A DNA stretch of 24,890 nt, taken from positions 1 through 24,890 of the forward strand of contig CAZGSG010000056.1 in NCBI GenBank assembly GCA_964528095.1, given 5' to 3'. Of this stretch, positions 1-8,934 are shown piece by piece. Each line of letters starts with the position of its first letter. Positions within the stretch are counted from its first letter, which is position 1. The DNA comes from CAZGSG01 sp964528095 (GTDB taxonomy: Bacteria > Bacteroidota > Bacteroidia > Chitinophagales > Chitinophagaceae). The notes beneath the pieces were generated by a model that searched no databases, was not told the origin of the DNA, and saw only the letters and a program-made list of their open reading frames with translations. Made by a program: the position numbers and the translations under genes.

Positions 1-2045
1 AACAAACCGATCTTGACAACCGCCCTTTTACCCCTGAGTTCGATCACCTGCCCGACCTGGTGATTACGTTTCATTTTTACCTGGTCGCCGATCTTTATTT
101 CTCCTCCTATCTCTGCAAACCTGGAGTCGATCTTCTTTTGCATTTTGGTAGCTACTTTCTGTTCATTTTTTTTGAATAACAGGGCTTCCATTTCTTTGAT
201 CACTTTCTTTTTGTCTTCCGTCTTTCTCCATTCGACCAGCATTTGTTTTAATTTTCTTTCCATGTCCTTCAGGTATACAATGCGGTCTTCGGCTATTTTA
301 TTCTGCTCTTTTAATAGCTCTACCTGCTGCCGGTGTTTCTCCTTGTCCATCACCACCTGCATTTCCTTTTTCAGGCGTTCATTCTCTTTCAGTAACTGGT
401 TCAGGTCTTTTTCTTTTCGTTCCAGGTCCTGCAGATCCTGTTCTGTACGGTTCAGTAGTTTGTCAAGCCGGAACTGGTCTTCATCTACCAGGTCTCTTGC
501 CCGTTTGATCAGACCCTTGTCAAGTCCTATGCGTTCGGCGATGGAGAAGGTATATGAACTACCGGGTTTACCAATCAGTAATTTATATTGCGGCTGCAGA
601 TTTTTTTCATCAAAGGCCATAGCGCCATTGACTATACCTGCAGTTTTGCCGGCCATCACTTTCAGGTTGAGATAATGCGTGGTCACTATGCCGAACGCAT
701 GTTTTTTTGCAAGCTCCTGTAAGATCACTTCTGCAAATGCGCCTCCGAGATTTGGATCACTGCCGCTACCCAGTTCGTCGATAAAGAAAAGCGTTTTACC
801 GTTCGCGTTTTCCATGAAATGTTTCATGTGAATCAGGTGACTACTATAAGTACTCAATTCAAATTCGAGGCTTTGGGTGTCGCCAATATGGATCATCAGT
901 TGTTTAAAGATGCCGAACTGTGAAGACGGATGAACAGGCACCAGCAAACCACTTTGCACCATCATTTGCAGCAGGCCGATTGTTTTCATCGTCACGGTCT
1001 TGCCGCCGGCATTGGGACCACTGATGACCAGTATCCGCTGTTTATCGTCAAGCGTTATTGAAACAGGGATGGTCGTTTTTTTTGAACGCTGGTTATAGAG
1101 ATACAACAACGGGTGATAGGCATTTACCAGGTGCACATGTGCTTTGTCCGCCACTTGTGGAAATTCGCCTTTGATATCTGTAGCAAGTTTTGCTTTAGCC
1201 CTTATAAAATCATACTCGCCGGCTATTGTATGATACCCATTCAACAAAGATGAATAAGCAGAGAGCCGCTCTGTTAATTTTCGAAGGATGCGGTATACCT
1301 CTTTTTTCTCCTGGTTCTCAAGGTCAAATACCCTGTTGTTTAATTCGATCGTTTCTTCCGGTTCTACAAAAGCCGTCTTGCGACTATCACTTTCCCCATG
1401 CAAAATGCCTTTCACTATTCTTTTCTGTTCAGCCATCACTGCCACTACTTTGCGACCGCTCATAAAACTTTCTTCGATCTCGGCGAGATAGCCCTGTTTG
1501 TTTAGTTTGGCTACAATCTTTTCAAACACTTTACGGAGTTCATTCCGTTTGCGATAAAGATTCATCCGGATCTCTTTAAGCTCTTCGGAAGCATTGTCTT
1601 TGACCTGGCCGCTTTCATCCAGCACTTCATCTATCAGTACAATGATCGCCTTTTCATAATACGTATCAGCAATCACTTTCGCCATGGCATTGTATGCAGA
1701 TTTTCTCTCCGCATCAAACCAACGAAACAGTTTGTCCATATTTTCTGCAAGCCGGCGGATATGCATCAACTCCTCGCCATTTAATACAGCACCGGGGATA
1801 GATAACAATTTGAGTTCCTTCGCCAGGTTCAACACAAAATCATTGGGAAAATAGATCGCGTTCTGTAACAACTGATGATATTCGTGACTTTGCCTTAACT
1901 CAACATCTATAAATTCCTTACGGGTGTGAATACGGAGATTTTCTGCTTTGTTTCTTGCATGTTCTGTCTGGCAATAATTGGCCAGCAAGGTCCTGACCTT
2001 GTCAAACTCCAATTGTAAATACGCAGATTCGGGAAAAAGTTTCAT
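1..2045 (-). CDS. mutS2: Endonuclease MutS2 (C-terminus cut by window edge)
   Basis: A frame of 681 codons opens at ATG 2045 and runs off the left edge without a stop. The translation has the MutS core and ATPase: Walker A GPNAGGKT at residues 343-350, Walker B IDELGSGSDP with the Asp-Glu pair at about 423-424, and a TTHYLNLK switch histidine after it. Next comes a long charged coiled coil (about 520-640), then a KOW-like stretch (GDQVKMKRNHQVGQV) at the edge. There is no mismatch-recognition domain I, and this order is diagnostic of MutS2 rather than MutS1. The family's C-terminal Smr nuclease domain would lie outside the window. Known roles are suppression of recombination and, in some bacteria, rescue of collided ribosomes. 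Which applies here cannot be told. The gene lies downstream of the SusCD operon but is separated from it by a terminator and a palindromic repeat, so it is probably transcribed separately. Confidence 0.95.
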   Translation of the reverse strand, partial: MKLFPESAYLQLEFDKVRTLLANYCQTEHARNKAENLRIHTRKEFIDVELRQSHEYHQLLQNAIYFPNDFVLNLAKELKLLSIPGAVLNGEELMHIRRLAENMDKLFRWFDAERKSAYNAMAKVIADTYYEKAIIVLIDEVLDESGQVKDNASEELKEIRMNLYRKRNELRKVFEKIVAKLNKQGYLAEIEESFMSGRKVVAVMAEQKRIVKGILHGESDSRKTAFVEPEETIELNNRVFDLENQEKKEVYRILRKLTERLSAYSSLLNGYHTIAGEYDFIRAKAKLATDIKGEFPQVADKAHVHLVNAYHPLLYLYNQRSKKTTIPVSITLDDKQRILVISGPNAGGKTVTMKTIGLLQMMVQSGLLVPVHPSSQFGIFKQLMIHIGDTQSLEFELSTYSSHLIHMKHFMENANGKTLFFIDELGSGSDPNLGGAFAEVILQELAKKHAFGIVTTHYLNLKVMAGKTAGIVNGAMAFDEKNLQPQYKLLIGKPGSSYTFSIAERIGLDKGLIKRARDLVDEDQFRLDKLLNRTEQDLQDLERKEKDLNQLLKENERLKKEMQVVMDKEKHRQQVELLKEQNKIAEDRIVYLKDMERKLKQMLVEWRKTEDKKKVIKEMEALLFKKNEQKVATKMQKKIDSRFAEIGGEIKIGDQVKMKRNHQVGQVIELRGKRAVVKIGL

Positions 2046-2131
2046 ATAATTATCCCCAGCACAGGCTATCCCGGGCTGAGGGCTGCAAAGGTAATCATCT
2101 TGCGGCTTCCGCTAGTTATCCCAGGACTTGC

Positions 2132-2218
2132 AAATTCAAAAGTCAAAATGCAAAATTCAAAAACAGCCCCCGGTTTTCGGAGTGCATTTTTGAATTTTGC
2201 CTTTTGACTTTTGAATTT
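2132..2218. repeat. AT-rich palindromic repeat, copy A
   Basis: Two 32-nt arms, 2132-2163 and 2187-2218, are reverse complements at 31 of 32 positions (single mismatch near the middle), separated by a 23-nt loop containing a C-rich run. The arms consist of TTTTGAATTTT and TTTTGACTTTTGAA modules. Related arms occur at 17471-17618 and 21274-21380, and a short version at 8780-8822. Here the element sits between the susCD terminator and mutS2. A transcript would fold into a long AU-rich hairpin. Its function is unknown; it could be a dispersed non-autonomous repeat, a terminator or an mRNA-stability element. Confidence 0.85.
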
Positions 2219-2246
2219 AAAAAAAGGGCCGGTCTCAAGACCGGCC
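2219..2246 (-). terminator. Rho-independent terminator of the ROK-susC-susD operon
   Basis: On the minus strand a perfect 8-bp GC-rich stem GGCCGGTC/GACCGGCC with a 4-nt loop (2227-2246) is followed by CC and then a 7-T tract (2219-2225). It starts 36 bases past the susD stop codon. The arrangement is a textbook intrinsic terminator and isolates mutS2 from the SusCD operon. Confidence 0.88.
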
Positions 2247-2281
2247 AAACTTAACATACTGCTTAACGAGAAAAATATTTA

Positions 2282-3886
2282 TTACGGCATCCAGTATACT
2301 TTTGTCAATATCTGTGCGCCTGGATCCGCACCACCTGTTGCGGTCTGCCAGTTTGCATAGTTATTCGTCTTTTCATCCTCGGGATAGGGTAGTTTATTTG
2401 TTACTGCAGGTGTATAAGTGGGATCTTTGGGAGTGAGTCCTGTTCTGCGAACAATGGCCCATGCTTCCGCCGGGTTCCACATTGTAGCCAGCCATGCCTG
2501 GGTAGCTATTTTTTTCAATGCATCCGCATCATTAGCCCCATTGTAAAGAACGGTTGGTGTAGCCAAAAATGCTATCATCTGTGCGCCTGTCGGAGGAGTG
2601 GGTAAAGGTGACCATGCTGCCAGGTTTGTATAGGCATACCAAAAATCAACCGAAGATTTTATACCAGCTTCGTAAGCAGTTTTGGCAGCAGCGATATTTT
2701 TTACCACCCCCATGCCCCGTTGATAGATCTCTGCTTTTAAAAAGTATACATCTGACTCAGAAATGATCAGGTAAGGATAAACGGCCACTTCAGATACAAA
2801 CTGCAGGTTAAACGCTGAAAATTTATTCGCTGCGTCCGCACCGATAGCAGGTCGTACTTTGGAAGAAGGATAAGGCTGGCCGCCATCTGATACAGAATGG
2901 TTCTGTGGCTGGGGTACCCATTGACCCGCGTTATTGGTTTGAAACCATATAACACAACGGGGATCGAATATACCCGACCCATCTGTATTATTATTAACAG
3001 ACATCTGGCCCCATACATTACTGCTCATGCGCATCGCAGAAACAGAAAACTCCCGGAAGCTATACCATTTCCTGTCGTTGTCGATGATAGCAGGGCTTAC
3101 ATTTTTAGGCCAGAAACCAAAATTATTTTTAGCTAAGGCCGCAGGATTTTGATTTTCAGGCAGGGGTTTATTACCTCCAATAATATCTGTAATGATCTCA
3201 CTGCACAATGTTTGTTCTTTTCCATACAAACGAACAGCGTAACGCAGCCGCAACGCGTTGGCAAAACGTATCCAGGCAGCGTAGTCGCCCCCCAGGAAAG
3301 ATTCCGAAGCACCCAGACTGATCTGTGTGGCATCATTGGTTTTTATGCCGTCTGCAGCCGCTTTCAGATCGGCCAGTACTGCTTTATACACATCAGCCTG
3401 TTTGTCGTAAGCAGGATGGCGGAATGCATCTCCCTCATCGGCTTTCGAAGCATTGCTGTATGGAATATCACCATAATAATCCAGCATATGCAGGGTTTTG
3501 GATGCCATCAATATATCAGCCATGTATTTCACATTGCTATACCTGTCTTTTGCAGTGTTTCCAGCTATCAGGCTTTGCAGTTTTTTGTAATCAAACAAAA
3601 TAGGATAATAGGTATTCCAAAGACTGGAAGTATAGTTTAAAAAAGGCGCTGTGTTATTCTGAACAGCCTGCTGATTGGTATAATCATAAAACAAGCTTAC
3701 ATACAATGTCACATCTTCATTTGTGATGTCTTTTACTATTCCATTGAATAATCCAGGGATTGTAACGGTTGATGCGTCAGGCTTATCGGGAGTTCTGTTG
3801 ATATCTTCAAAGCCTTTGCTGCAGGAAAACATCGTTATGCAAAGAATGCTCAGCGCTATTATGGGGTTTATTTTTTTACTTTTCAT
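2282..3886 (-). CDS. SusD/RagB-family nutrient-binding outer-membrane lipoprotein
   Basis: 534 aa, a normal SusD-like length. The N-terminus is a lipoprotein signal (ITMFSC, Cys22 as lipidation site), followed by SKGFEDINRTPDKPD, typical of the SusD-like subgroup in which a conserved FEDIN/N-P motif follows the lipid anchor. The central region contains helical, TPR-like segments (for example SSKVRPAIGADAANKF and ISESDVYFLKAEIYQRGMG; the latter is the characteristic SusD 'LxxAEAxxR' helix). SusD proteins cap the SusC barrel on the cell surface and bind the ligand before import. It starts 17 bases after the susC stop, so it is co-transcribed with and paired to that transporter. The ligand cannot be deduced: no glycoside hydrolase, peptidase or other enzyme gene is adjacent. 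Confidence 0.93.
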   Translation of the reverse strand: MKSKKINPIIALSILCITMFSCSKGFEDINRTPDKPDASTVTIPGLFNGIVKDITNEDVTLYVSLFYDYTNQQAVQNNTAPFLNYTSSLWNTYYPILFDYKKLQSLIAGNTAKDRYSNVKYMADILMASKTLHMLDYYGDIPYSNASKADEGDAFRHPAYDKQADVYKAVLADLKAAADGIKTNDATQISLGASESFLGGDYAAWIRFANALRLRYAVRLYGKEQTLCSEIITDIIGGNKPLPENQNPAALAKNNFGFWPKNVSPAIIDNDRKWYSFREFSVSAMRMSSNVWGQMSVNNNTDGSGIFDPRCVIWFQTNNAGQWVPQPQNHSVSDGGQPYPSSKVRPAIGADAANKFSAFNLQFVSEVAVYPYLIISESDVYFLKAEIYQRGMGVVKNIAAAKTAYEAGIKSSVDFWYAYTNLAAWSPLPTPPTGAQMIAFLATPTVLYNGANDADALKKIATQAWLATMWNPAEAWAIVRRTGLTPKDPTYTPAVTNKLPYPEDEKTNNYANWQTATGGADPGAQILTKVYWMP

Positions 3887-3903
3887 TTTCCAAGGTTTTA
3901 AAA

Positions 3904-6900
3904 TTAGAAAGAGGCTTTTACAGAAAATCCCATTGAACGTACATTGGGCAATGAAGAAAATTCTATACCCTGCATATTACCTATACCATTCACACCTTCA
4001 GGATTCAGACCATCTGGTATCGTAGTAAAAATGTAGAACAGGTCCCTGCCAATAAGTGAGACACTCAGATTTTGGAAGATCTTTGTTTTTGCTACAAGAG
4101 CTGCAGGAATCTGGTAAGACAAATTTACTTCCCGCAGTTTCATCCATGAGTTTTTAAACACAGCAGTGGAGCGGGGTACACCAACGTGGTTCCATGATGC
4201 ATAGGTATTGGCATAATACCAGGGGGCAGCTACTACAACATTATTAGCACTACCATTGGCAAATACGCCACCCATTGTCATACCTGTATTGGATGTAGTA
4301 CCATCAGGATACACATAAGCAAGGCCTCCGCCATTTCTTTCTTTTACCGTTTCCTCTCTCAATCCGTTACCCATACCAGCGCCATAAGATCCAAAATATG
4401 TATCACCCCCGATTTTGGCATCAGTGAGGAAGTAAAGTGCAAAATTCTTGTAACGGAATGTATTGGCGATACCACCAACCAGTTTGGGTTGAGAATTACC
4501 AATCGGCACTTCATCGGACGAAAGCGCCCAAACCGTGGCGTTATAGGTTTGCCCGTTAACTGTATAACCAATAGGCTGACCGTTTGCACCAAGAGCAAGT
4601 TTGACTATTTTCTGACCGTTTTTATCATACGTGAAATCCCTTCCGTAAATAGTGCCATAGTTGTCGCCCACTCTTACACGCTGAGATACGCCTGATCCTC
4701 CATAATACGATCCCAATGTCAATACACTGTCTGCACCCGATAAGGACACTACTTTGTTGGTAGAATGCGCGCCATTGATACTGACGTTCCAGGTAAAGTC
4801 TTTGGTAGATATCGGAGATCCATTAATGATAAACTCAAATCCTTTGTTGGAAATTTTTGCGTCATTGATACGTATCGTATTTACGCCAGATGCGATAGGG
4901 AGAGGATTAGTCACAATCTGCGGGAATGAATTACCACTATACCCGGTCAATTCTACATTTACGCGGTTGTTGAACATGCCCAGGTTCAAAATTGCTTCAA
5001 CCTGGCGTGTCCGCTGTGGTTTGATCTTTGGATCTGAAAGTATGTTTTGATAAGATTGCGCTACCTGGCCATTGTACGCCACCCCATCAATAATAGCATT
5101 GGTCGCATAAGGAGCCGCGCCGTTACCTGTACCCGCATAAGAAAGACTTAGTTTTCCAAAGCTCAACCAGGGCGCTGCTTCTTTAAACCCTTTTATACCG
5201 TCGGAGAAAACATAAGCCAAACTTACAGAAGGATAAAAGAAGGAATTATATTCTGTACGCAATGTAGAAGTCCAGTCGTTACGACCAGTGACTTGCAGAA
5301 ACAGGTAATTCTTATACGATGCATCAAAAATGCCCAGTAAGGAATTGATCTTATAACCAAACCTGGAATCGTTTGCCTTCACAGGATTTGCACCATTACC
5401 CAGGTAAAATAAAAATGGATTGATAAAGTTGCCATCAGTGGAGCCCGATGTACCATAGTTATTAACACTGATTGACTCTCCGCTTCCGGTAAAACTCAGG
5501 TTGATATCTTTATTGGCAATATTGTCTTTGTAAATCCGAGCCATTGCCAATAGGTTCCTGGCCTGGTTTCTTTGCATCGCTTCAGCATATTTTCCATCTG
5601 CAATACCCTGGCCATCGGTAGGATAATTTCTTGTTTCGGTAACATCATTACCGTGGTCCAGACCTGCCTGGCCAGTCACTGTCAGCCACCTGGTCACATC
5701 TGCCGTCAGCTTAATACTTCCGGTCAGGTTGTTGTGATTGAATTCGGTATTGTTTTTATAACTATTCCAGAATACATTCCCGATATATCCCCCATTATAA
5801 GGATACGGTGGAGATCCGGCCGGGAAATTACTTGAGTTGGTCAGATCCCTGCGTGATCCGTCAGGATTGTATTGATTGGCCAGGTCTACGTCAGGACGGT
5901 AGTCTCTTGTTACGGAATAGATAAGTCCGATCAATGCACCTCCTCCGATACTGGGGGTGTTCAATCGTTCGTAGTTAACATAACTTGCATTCACATCGGC
6001 CGTCAGTTTAGAACTGATCTTAACGGAAGAACCGATATTGAAGATATTGCTGTGATAATTGCTGTTTAATACATTGGCCTTATTGTCTTCCCGTGTATAA
6101 GAAAGTCTTATCGTACCAAAATCATTTCCGCCTGATACCGAAACATTGTGCTGGTTCGTGTATCCATCAGGAAAGAAAGGTTTCCAGTTATTAGGTTGTG
6201 CGCTATAAGGTCTCAATACACCATCATACCACAGTATGGGCTGGTTATCAAATTTACCTCCCCAGGACAAACCACTTGGATAAGAAAATATCGGGTAGGT
6301 CTGACTTGGATTTACCGGGTAAGGAATCCATCCACCAGACCCTTCTGTATAGTTGCCGGGTTGATCAGGTCCATAGGTCCTTGGCTGGTAACGTTGCCCA
6401 TTTACATTGACGGGGAATTTTTTGTTATTATCCGCCGTCAATAAAGAAGCGGCGAAACCAAGACCATATTCATTTTGGAAATTATAGAAATCATCATACA
6501 CGGATGTATTGCGCATACTGAATCCATAGTCAACTCCCAGTCCTTTTCTCTTTGAACCTTTTTTCCTGTTCACCAGTATAACCCCATTGGCTCCCCTGTT
6601 GCCATAGAGTGCAGCAGCGGCAGGGCCTTTCAATACCGTGAGGCTTTCTATATCCTCCGGATTAATAAAATTCAAACCACTTCCCCAGTCGTTATATACT
6701 GCTACATCGGAACCTGTATTTAAACCAAGACCGCCGCCTGCTTCATTATTCTTATTTACATTGAGCGGATCATTATTAATGGGTACACCATCTACCACGA
6801 TCAATGCGCGGTTATCTCCTGTAAGACTTGTATTACCCCTGATCACGAGACGGGATGAACCACCTTCCACACCTCCACTTGCCTGGCTGATATTAAGCCC

Positions 6901-7347
6901 GGCAACCTTACCCAATAAACCCTGCGCAATGGTCGGCGCCTGCGCTATAGTTATACTTGCGCCGCTCACCCTTTGTGCGGCATAGCCCAGTGATCGCGGA
7001 GCACGTTTTATTCCCAGGGCAGTCACCACTACTTCGCCAAGATCTCCGGTCACATTATCCATGACCACATCCAGTTGATCAGTAGTGCCAACCCTTATTT
7101 CTTTCGGTGAAAAATTAGTTGAGGTAAATATCAGCACAGCATTCGGTTTGTCAATGACAATACTATACCTGCCATTATCATCTGCGATTGCTGTATGTGA
7201 ACTACCTTTTATGGTGACCGTAGCAGCCGGTACCGGTTTCCCGTTATTGTCATTTACTACTCCCGAAATAGTGCGCTTTTCCTGGGCAGAAAGGATTGTC
7301 GCAATGAACATGGCAAACGAGAATAGCAAGCATCGTGTGTTTTTCAT
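3904..7347 (-). CDS. SusC/RagA-family TonB-linked outer-membrane transporter
   Basis: 1147 aa. It has a signal peptide ending near ILSAQ, then a carboxypeptidase-regulatory-like beta domain (TISGVVNDNNGKPVPAATVTIKG, about residues 25-95), then the junction GDLGEVVVTALGIKR that acts as a TonB-box-like region, the plug domain (about 105-260; VDGVPINND and LKGPAAAALYGNRGANGVI are hallmark SusC plug motifs), and a long beta-barrel ending in the aromatic residue Phe (VKASF). This is the import channel driven by TonB-ExbBD energy; the SusD partner follows at a 17-bp gap. The 64-bp gap to the upstream ROK gene is compatible with either read-through or an internal promoter. No anti-sigma-interacting N-terminal extension (STN domain) is present, so an ECF sigma/anti-sigma pair probably does not regulate it; the ROK protein is the best candidate regulator. 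Confidence 0.96.
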   Translation of the reverse strand: MKNTRCLLFSFAMFIATILSAQEKRTISGVVNDNNGKPVPAATVTIKGSSHTAIADDNGRYSIVIDKPNAVLIFTSTNFSPKEIRVGTTDQLDVVMDNVTGDLGEVVVTALGIKRAPRSLGYAAQRVSGASITIAQAPTIAQGLLGKVAGLNISQASGGVEGGSSRLVIRGNTSLTGDNRALIVVDGVPINNDPLNVNKNNEAGGGLGLNTGSDVAVYNDWGSGLNFINPEDIESLTVLKGPAAAALYGNRGANGVILVNRKKGSKRKGLGVDYGFSMRNTSVYDDFYNFQNEYGLGFAASLLTADNNKKFPVNVNGQRYQPRTYGPDQPGNYTEGSGGWIPYPVNPSQTYPIFSYPSGLSWGGKFDNQPILWYDGVLRPYSAQPNNWKPFFPDGYTNQHNVSVSGGNDFGTIRLSYTREDNKANVLNSNYHSNIFNIGSSVKISSKLTADVNASYVNYERLNTPSIGGGALIGLIYSVTRDYRPDVDLANQYNPDGSRRDLTNSSNFPAGSPPYPYNGGYIGNVFWNSYKNNTEFNHNNLTGSIKLTADVTRWLTVTGQAGLDHGNDVTETRNYPTDGQGIADGKYAEAMQRNQARNLLAMARIYKDNIANKDINLSFTGSGESISVNNYGTSGSTDGNFINPFLFYLGNGANPVKANDSRFGYKINSLLGIFDASYKNYLFLQVTGRNDWTSTLRTEYNSFFYPSVSLAYVFSDGIKGFKEAAPWLSFGKLSLSYAGTGNGAAPYATNAIIDGVAYNGQVAQSYQNILSDPKIKPQRTRQVEAILNLGMFNNRVNVELTGYSGNSFPQIVTNPLPIASGVNTIRINDAKISNKGFEFIINGSPISTKDFTWNVSINGAHSTNKVVSLSGADSVLTLGSYYGGSGVSQRVRVGDNYGTIYGRDFTYDKNGQKIVKLALGANGQPIGYTVNGQTYNATVWALSSDEVPIGNSQPKLVGGIANTFRYKNFALYFLTDAKIGGDTYFGSYGAGMGNGLREETVKERNGGGLAYVYPDGTTSNTGMTMGGVFANGSANNVVVAAPWYYANTYASWNHVGVPRSTAVFKNSWMKLREVNLSYQIPAALVAKTKIFQNLSVSLIGRDLFYIFTTIPDGLNPEGVNGIGNMQGIEFSSLPNVRSMGFSVKASF

Positions 7348-7395
7348 GCTAAGTTATTTTTGGTTTTAAAAATGTGACGCTATAAAGACGTATGT

Positions 7396-7411
7396 TAAGA
7401 AACGTTTTATA
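7396..7411. promoter_or_regulatory. Near-palindrome centred on AAACGTTT, possible operator
   Basis: A 16-bp near-palindrome (6 of 8 pairs match) with the perfect 8-bp core AAACGTTT at 7400-7407 lies immediately downstream of the ROK stop codon and about 50 bases upstream of the susC start. Its place between the regulator and the transporter fits an operator, but no second copy was seen upstream of the ROK gene, so the role is speculative. Confidence 0.25.
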
Positions 7412-8638
7412 CTAGTTTATAACAAAATCGGGGCTGGTCTTTTTCTTACCGGGGATTTTCTCGCTTTCTCTCACCCGGTTTTCCATAACCAGTGCCGCAG
7501 AGCCAATCAATTCCGCATCATAACCAAGCGTAGAAACTTCTACAGTTGTATTGGCAGCCAGGCGGGGAATACAATGTTCATTCAATGCATGCTGAATAGG
7601 CGCCTGCCATACCTTTCCTGCCAATGCGCCTCTCCCACTGAGTATTACGGATTCGGGATTGATGATGTGTATGAGTACAGCTACACCTCTTCCTATATTG
7701 TAGCCAGCTTCAGAAAATAATTCAACAGCAAACTGATCGCCTTTTAGCGCAGCGGTAATGATAGCCTGGGCATCCTGTTCAAAATGACCCGTAGGAAATT
7801 TTTTATCGATCCCTGATAAACGACCAGCTTTTAATCCATTAACCGCTTTTTCAATCACCACCAGTAATGAGGTTTCTGTTTCAAGACAACCCGTCTTCCC
7901 ACATCCGCAAAGTTTGTTGTTATTAAAAATGGGAATATGACTGAACTCACCGGCAAAGCCATTGTGGCCACGAAACAATTCACCATTCAATACCATGCCC
8001 AGTCCTACTCCCCAGCCGATATTGATCACCATCGAGGTTTTTTTGTTTTTAGCTGATCCAAACCTGAATTCGGCGAGCGCTATCAAACTTGAGTCGTTGT
8101 CGATGTATACAGGAAGCCCGGTTTTTTCGGTCAGTGTCTGTGCGATTGTTTTATTCGTTGTTTCGAGAAAAGAATAGTTTATGCCTTTCTTGAAATCAAT
8201 AAAGCCCGGCATGCCAATGCCGATACCCAGTATCTTTTTTTTTGCTATCCCCGATTTTTTGATCAGTGCCTCTATGCGCTTCGTAAGTTCAGTAAGCGCT
8301 TCAGGGTTTTTAGAAAGCGGTAATTCGAATTTATCTATCTCCGTTACGTGCTGATTTTTATTATTCATCACTGAAATACGGGTAACCAACTGGTCCATGG
8401 CCACTGCCACAATGTAGAGCGTATCTTCTTTTATCGAATACATGGCAGGTCTGCGGCCGCCACTTGAAGGAGCATAACCAGATTCTACCACCGTTCCTTC
8501 TTCGATCATTTCATTCAGGATCTTCATGGTGAGTGGTAAACTTTTTTGAACCCGGGTACTCAGATCGGCACAGGACAAGGCTCCATCGAAATAAAACTCT
8601 CTCATGACCAGTTCCTTATAGTACCTTTTTTTACTCAT
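7412..8638 (-). CDS. ROK-family transcriptional regulator (NagC/Mlc-like)
   Basis: 408 aa. An N-terminal winged helix-turn-helix (about residues 1-75: SCADLSTRVQKSLPLTMKILNEMIEEGTVVESG, then the wing SSGGRRPAMYSI) is fused to a ROK domain. The ROK zinc motif is intact: GEFSH followed by CGCGKTGCLE at about residue 244. The Asp of the sugar-phosphorylating loop (DNDSSLIALAE) is kept. The N-terminal phosphate-binding DxGGT loop expected of ROK kinases is replaced by AVAMDQLVTRIS, so ATP-dependent kinase activity is unlikely and the protein is best read as a repressor that senses a sugar or sugar phosphate. It is the first gene of the apparent ROK-susC-susD operon, in the same orientation, and presumably controls it. 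The start at 8638 gives a complete HTH; there is no obvious Shine-Dalgarno site, as is usual in this phylum. Confidence 0.9.
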   Translation of the reverse strand: MSKKRYYKELVMREFYFDGALSCADLSTRVQKSLPLTMKILNEMIEEGTVVESGYAPSSGGRRPAMYSIKEDTLYIVAVAMDQLVTRISVMNNKNQHVTEIDKFELPLSKNPEALTELTKRIEALIKKSGIAKKKILGIGIGMPGFIDFKKGINYSFLETTNKTIAQTLTEKTGLPVYIDNDSSLIALAEFRFGSAKNKKTSMVINIGWGVGLGMVLNGELFRGHNGFAGEFSHIPIFNNNKLCGCGKTGCLETETSLLVVIEKAVNGLKAGRLSGIDKKFPTGHFEQDAQAIITAALKGDQFAVELFSEAGYNIGRGVAVLIHIINPESVILSGRGALAGKVWQAPIQHALNEHCIPRLAANTTVEVSTLGYDAELIGSAALVMENRVRESEKIPGKKKTSPDFVIN

Positions 8639-8779
8639 TTGCAGATAAATATTAATCTTTGGTAAACTAACTTATATAAAAACTTGCTGCAATTTTTGAA
8701 AAGAAGGATAAAAGATAAATATGAAATATGATGTGTTAAATATTCATTAGTTTTTAAGCCGGACCGGCCTTAACAGGCT

Positions 8780-8822
8780 TTGCATTTTTGAACACCGCTG
8801 TCGAATTCAAATTAAAAATGCA
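8780..8822. repeat. Short relative of the AT-rich palindrome family (copy D)
   Basis: Arms TTGCATTTTT (8780-8789) and AAAAATGCAA (8813-8822) are perfect 10-bp reverse complements, with additional GAA/TTC pairing possible inside. TGCATTTTTGAA is the same module that starts the right arm of copy A (2184 onward), so this may be a decayed or minimal member of that family. Confidence 0.5.
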
Positions 8823-8934
8823 AGACATAACCTGCCCGAGATACCTGAACCACAACTGCCATTCCGCTGTATAGCAGGCTTATAAGTTAGGGCCTGCTTA
8901 ACCCGGTCTTTACGCGATGACTGTACGGTGCTCC

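Noticed and set aside
145..675. Plus-strand open frame rich in Ser, Phe and Arg
   Set aside because: It is the antisense of the MutS2 coiled-coil and ATPase end; its biased composition is what the reverse complement of a Lys/Glu-rich coiled coil gives, and it has no recognisable domain.
2066..2257. 63-codon minus-strand frame between susD and mutS2
   Set aside because: It reads through the terminator and both arms of palindrome copy A; the KFKSQKAKFKNA-type peptide is the translated repeat.
3149..3640. 163-codon plus-strand frame opposite susD
   Set aside because: Fully antisense to a well-supported SusD gene, with no homology features and no promoter.
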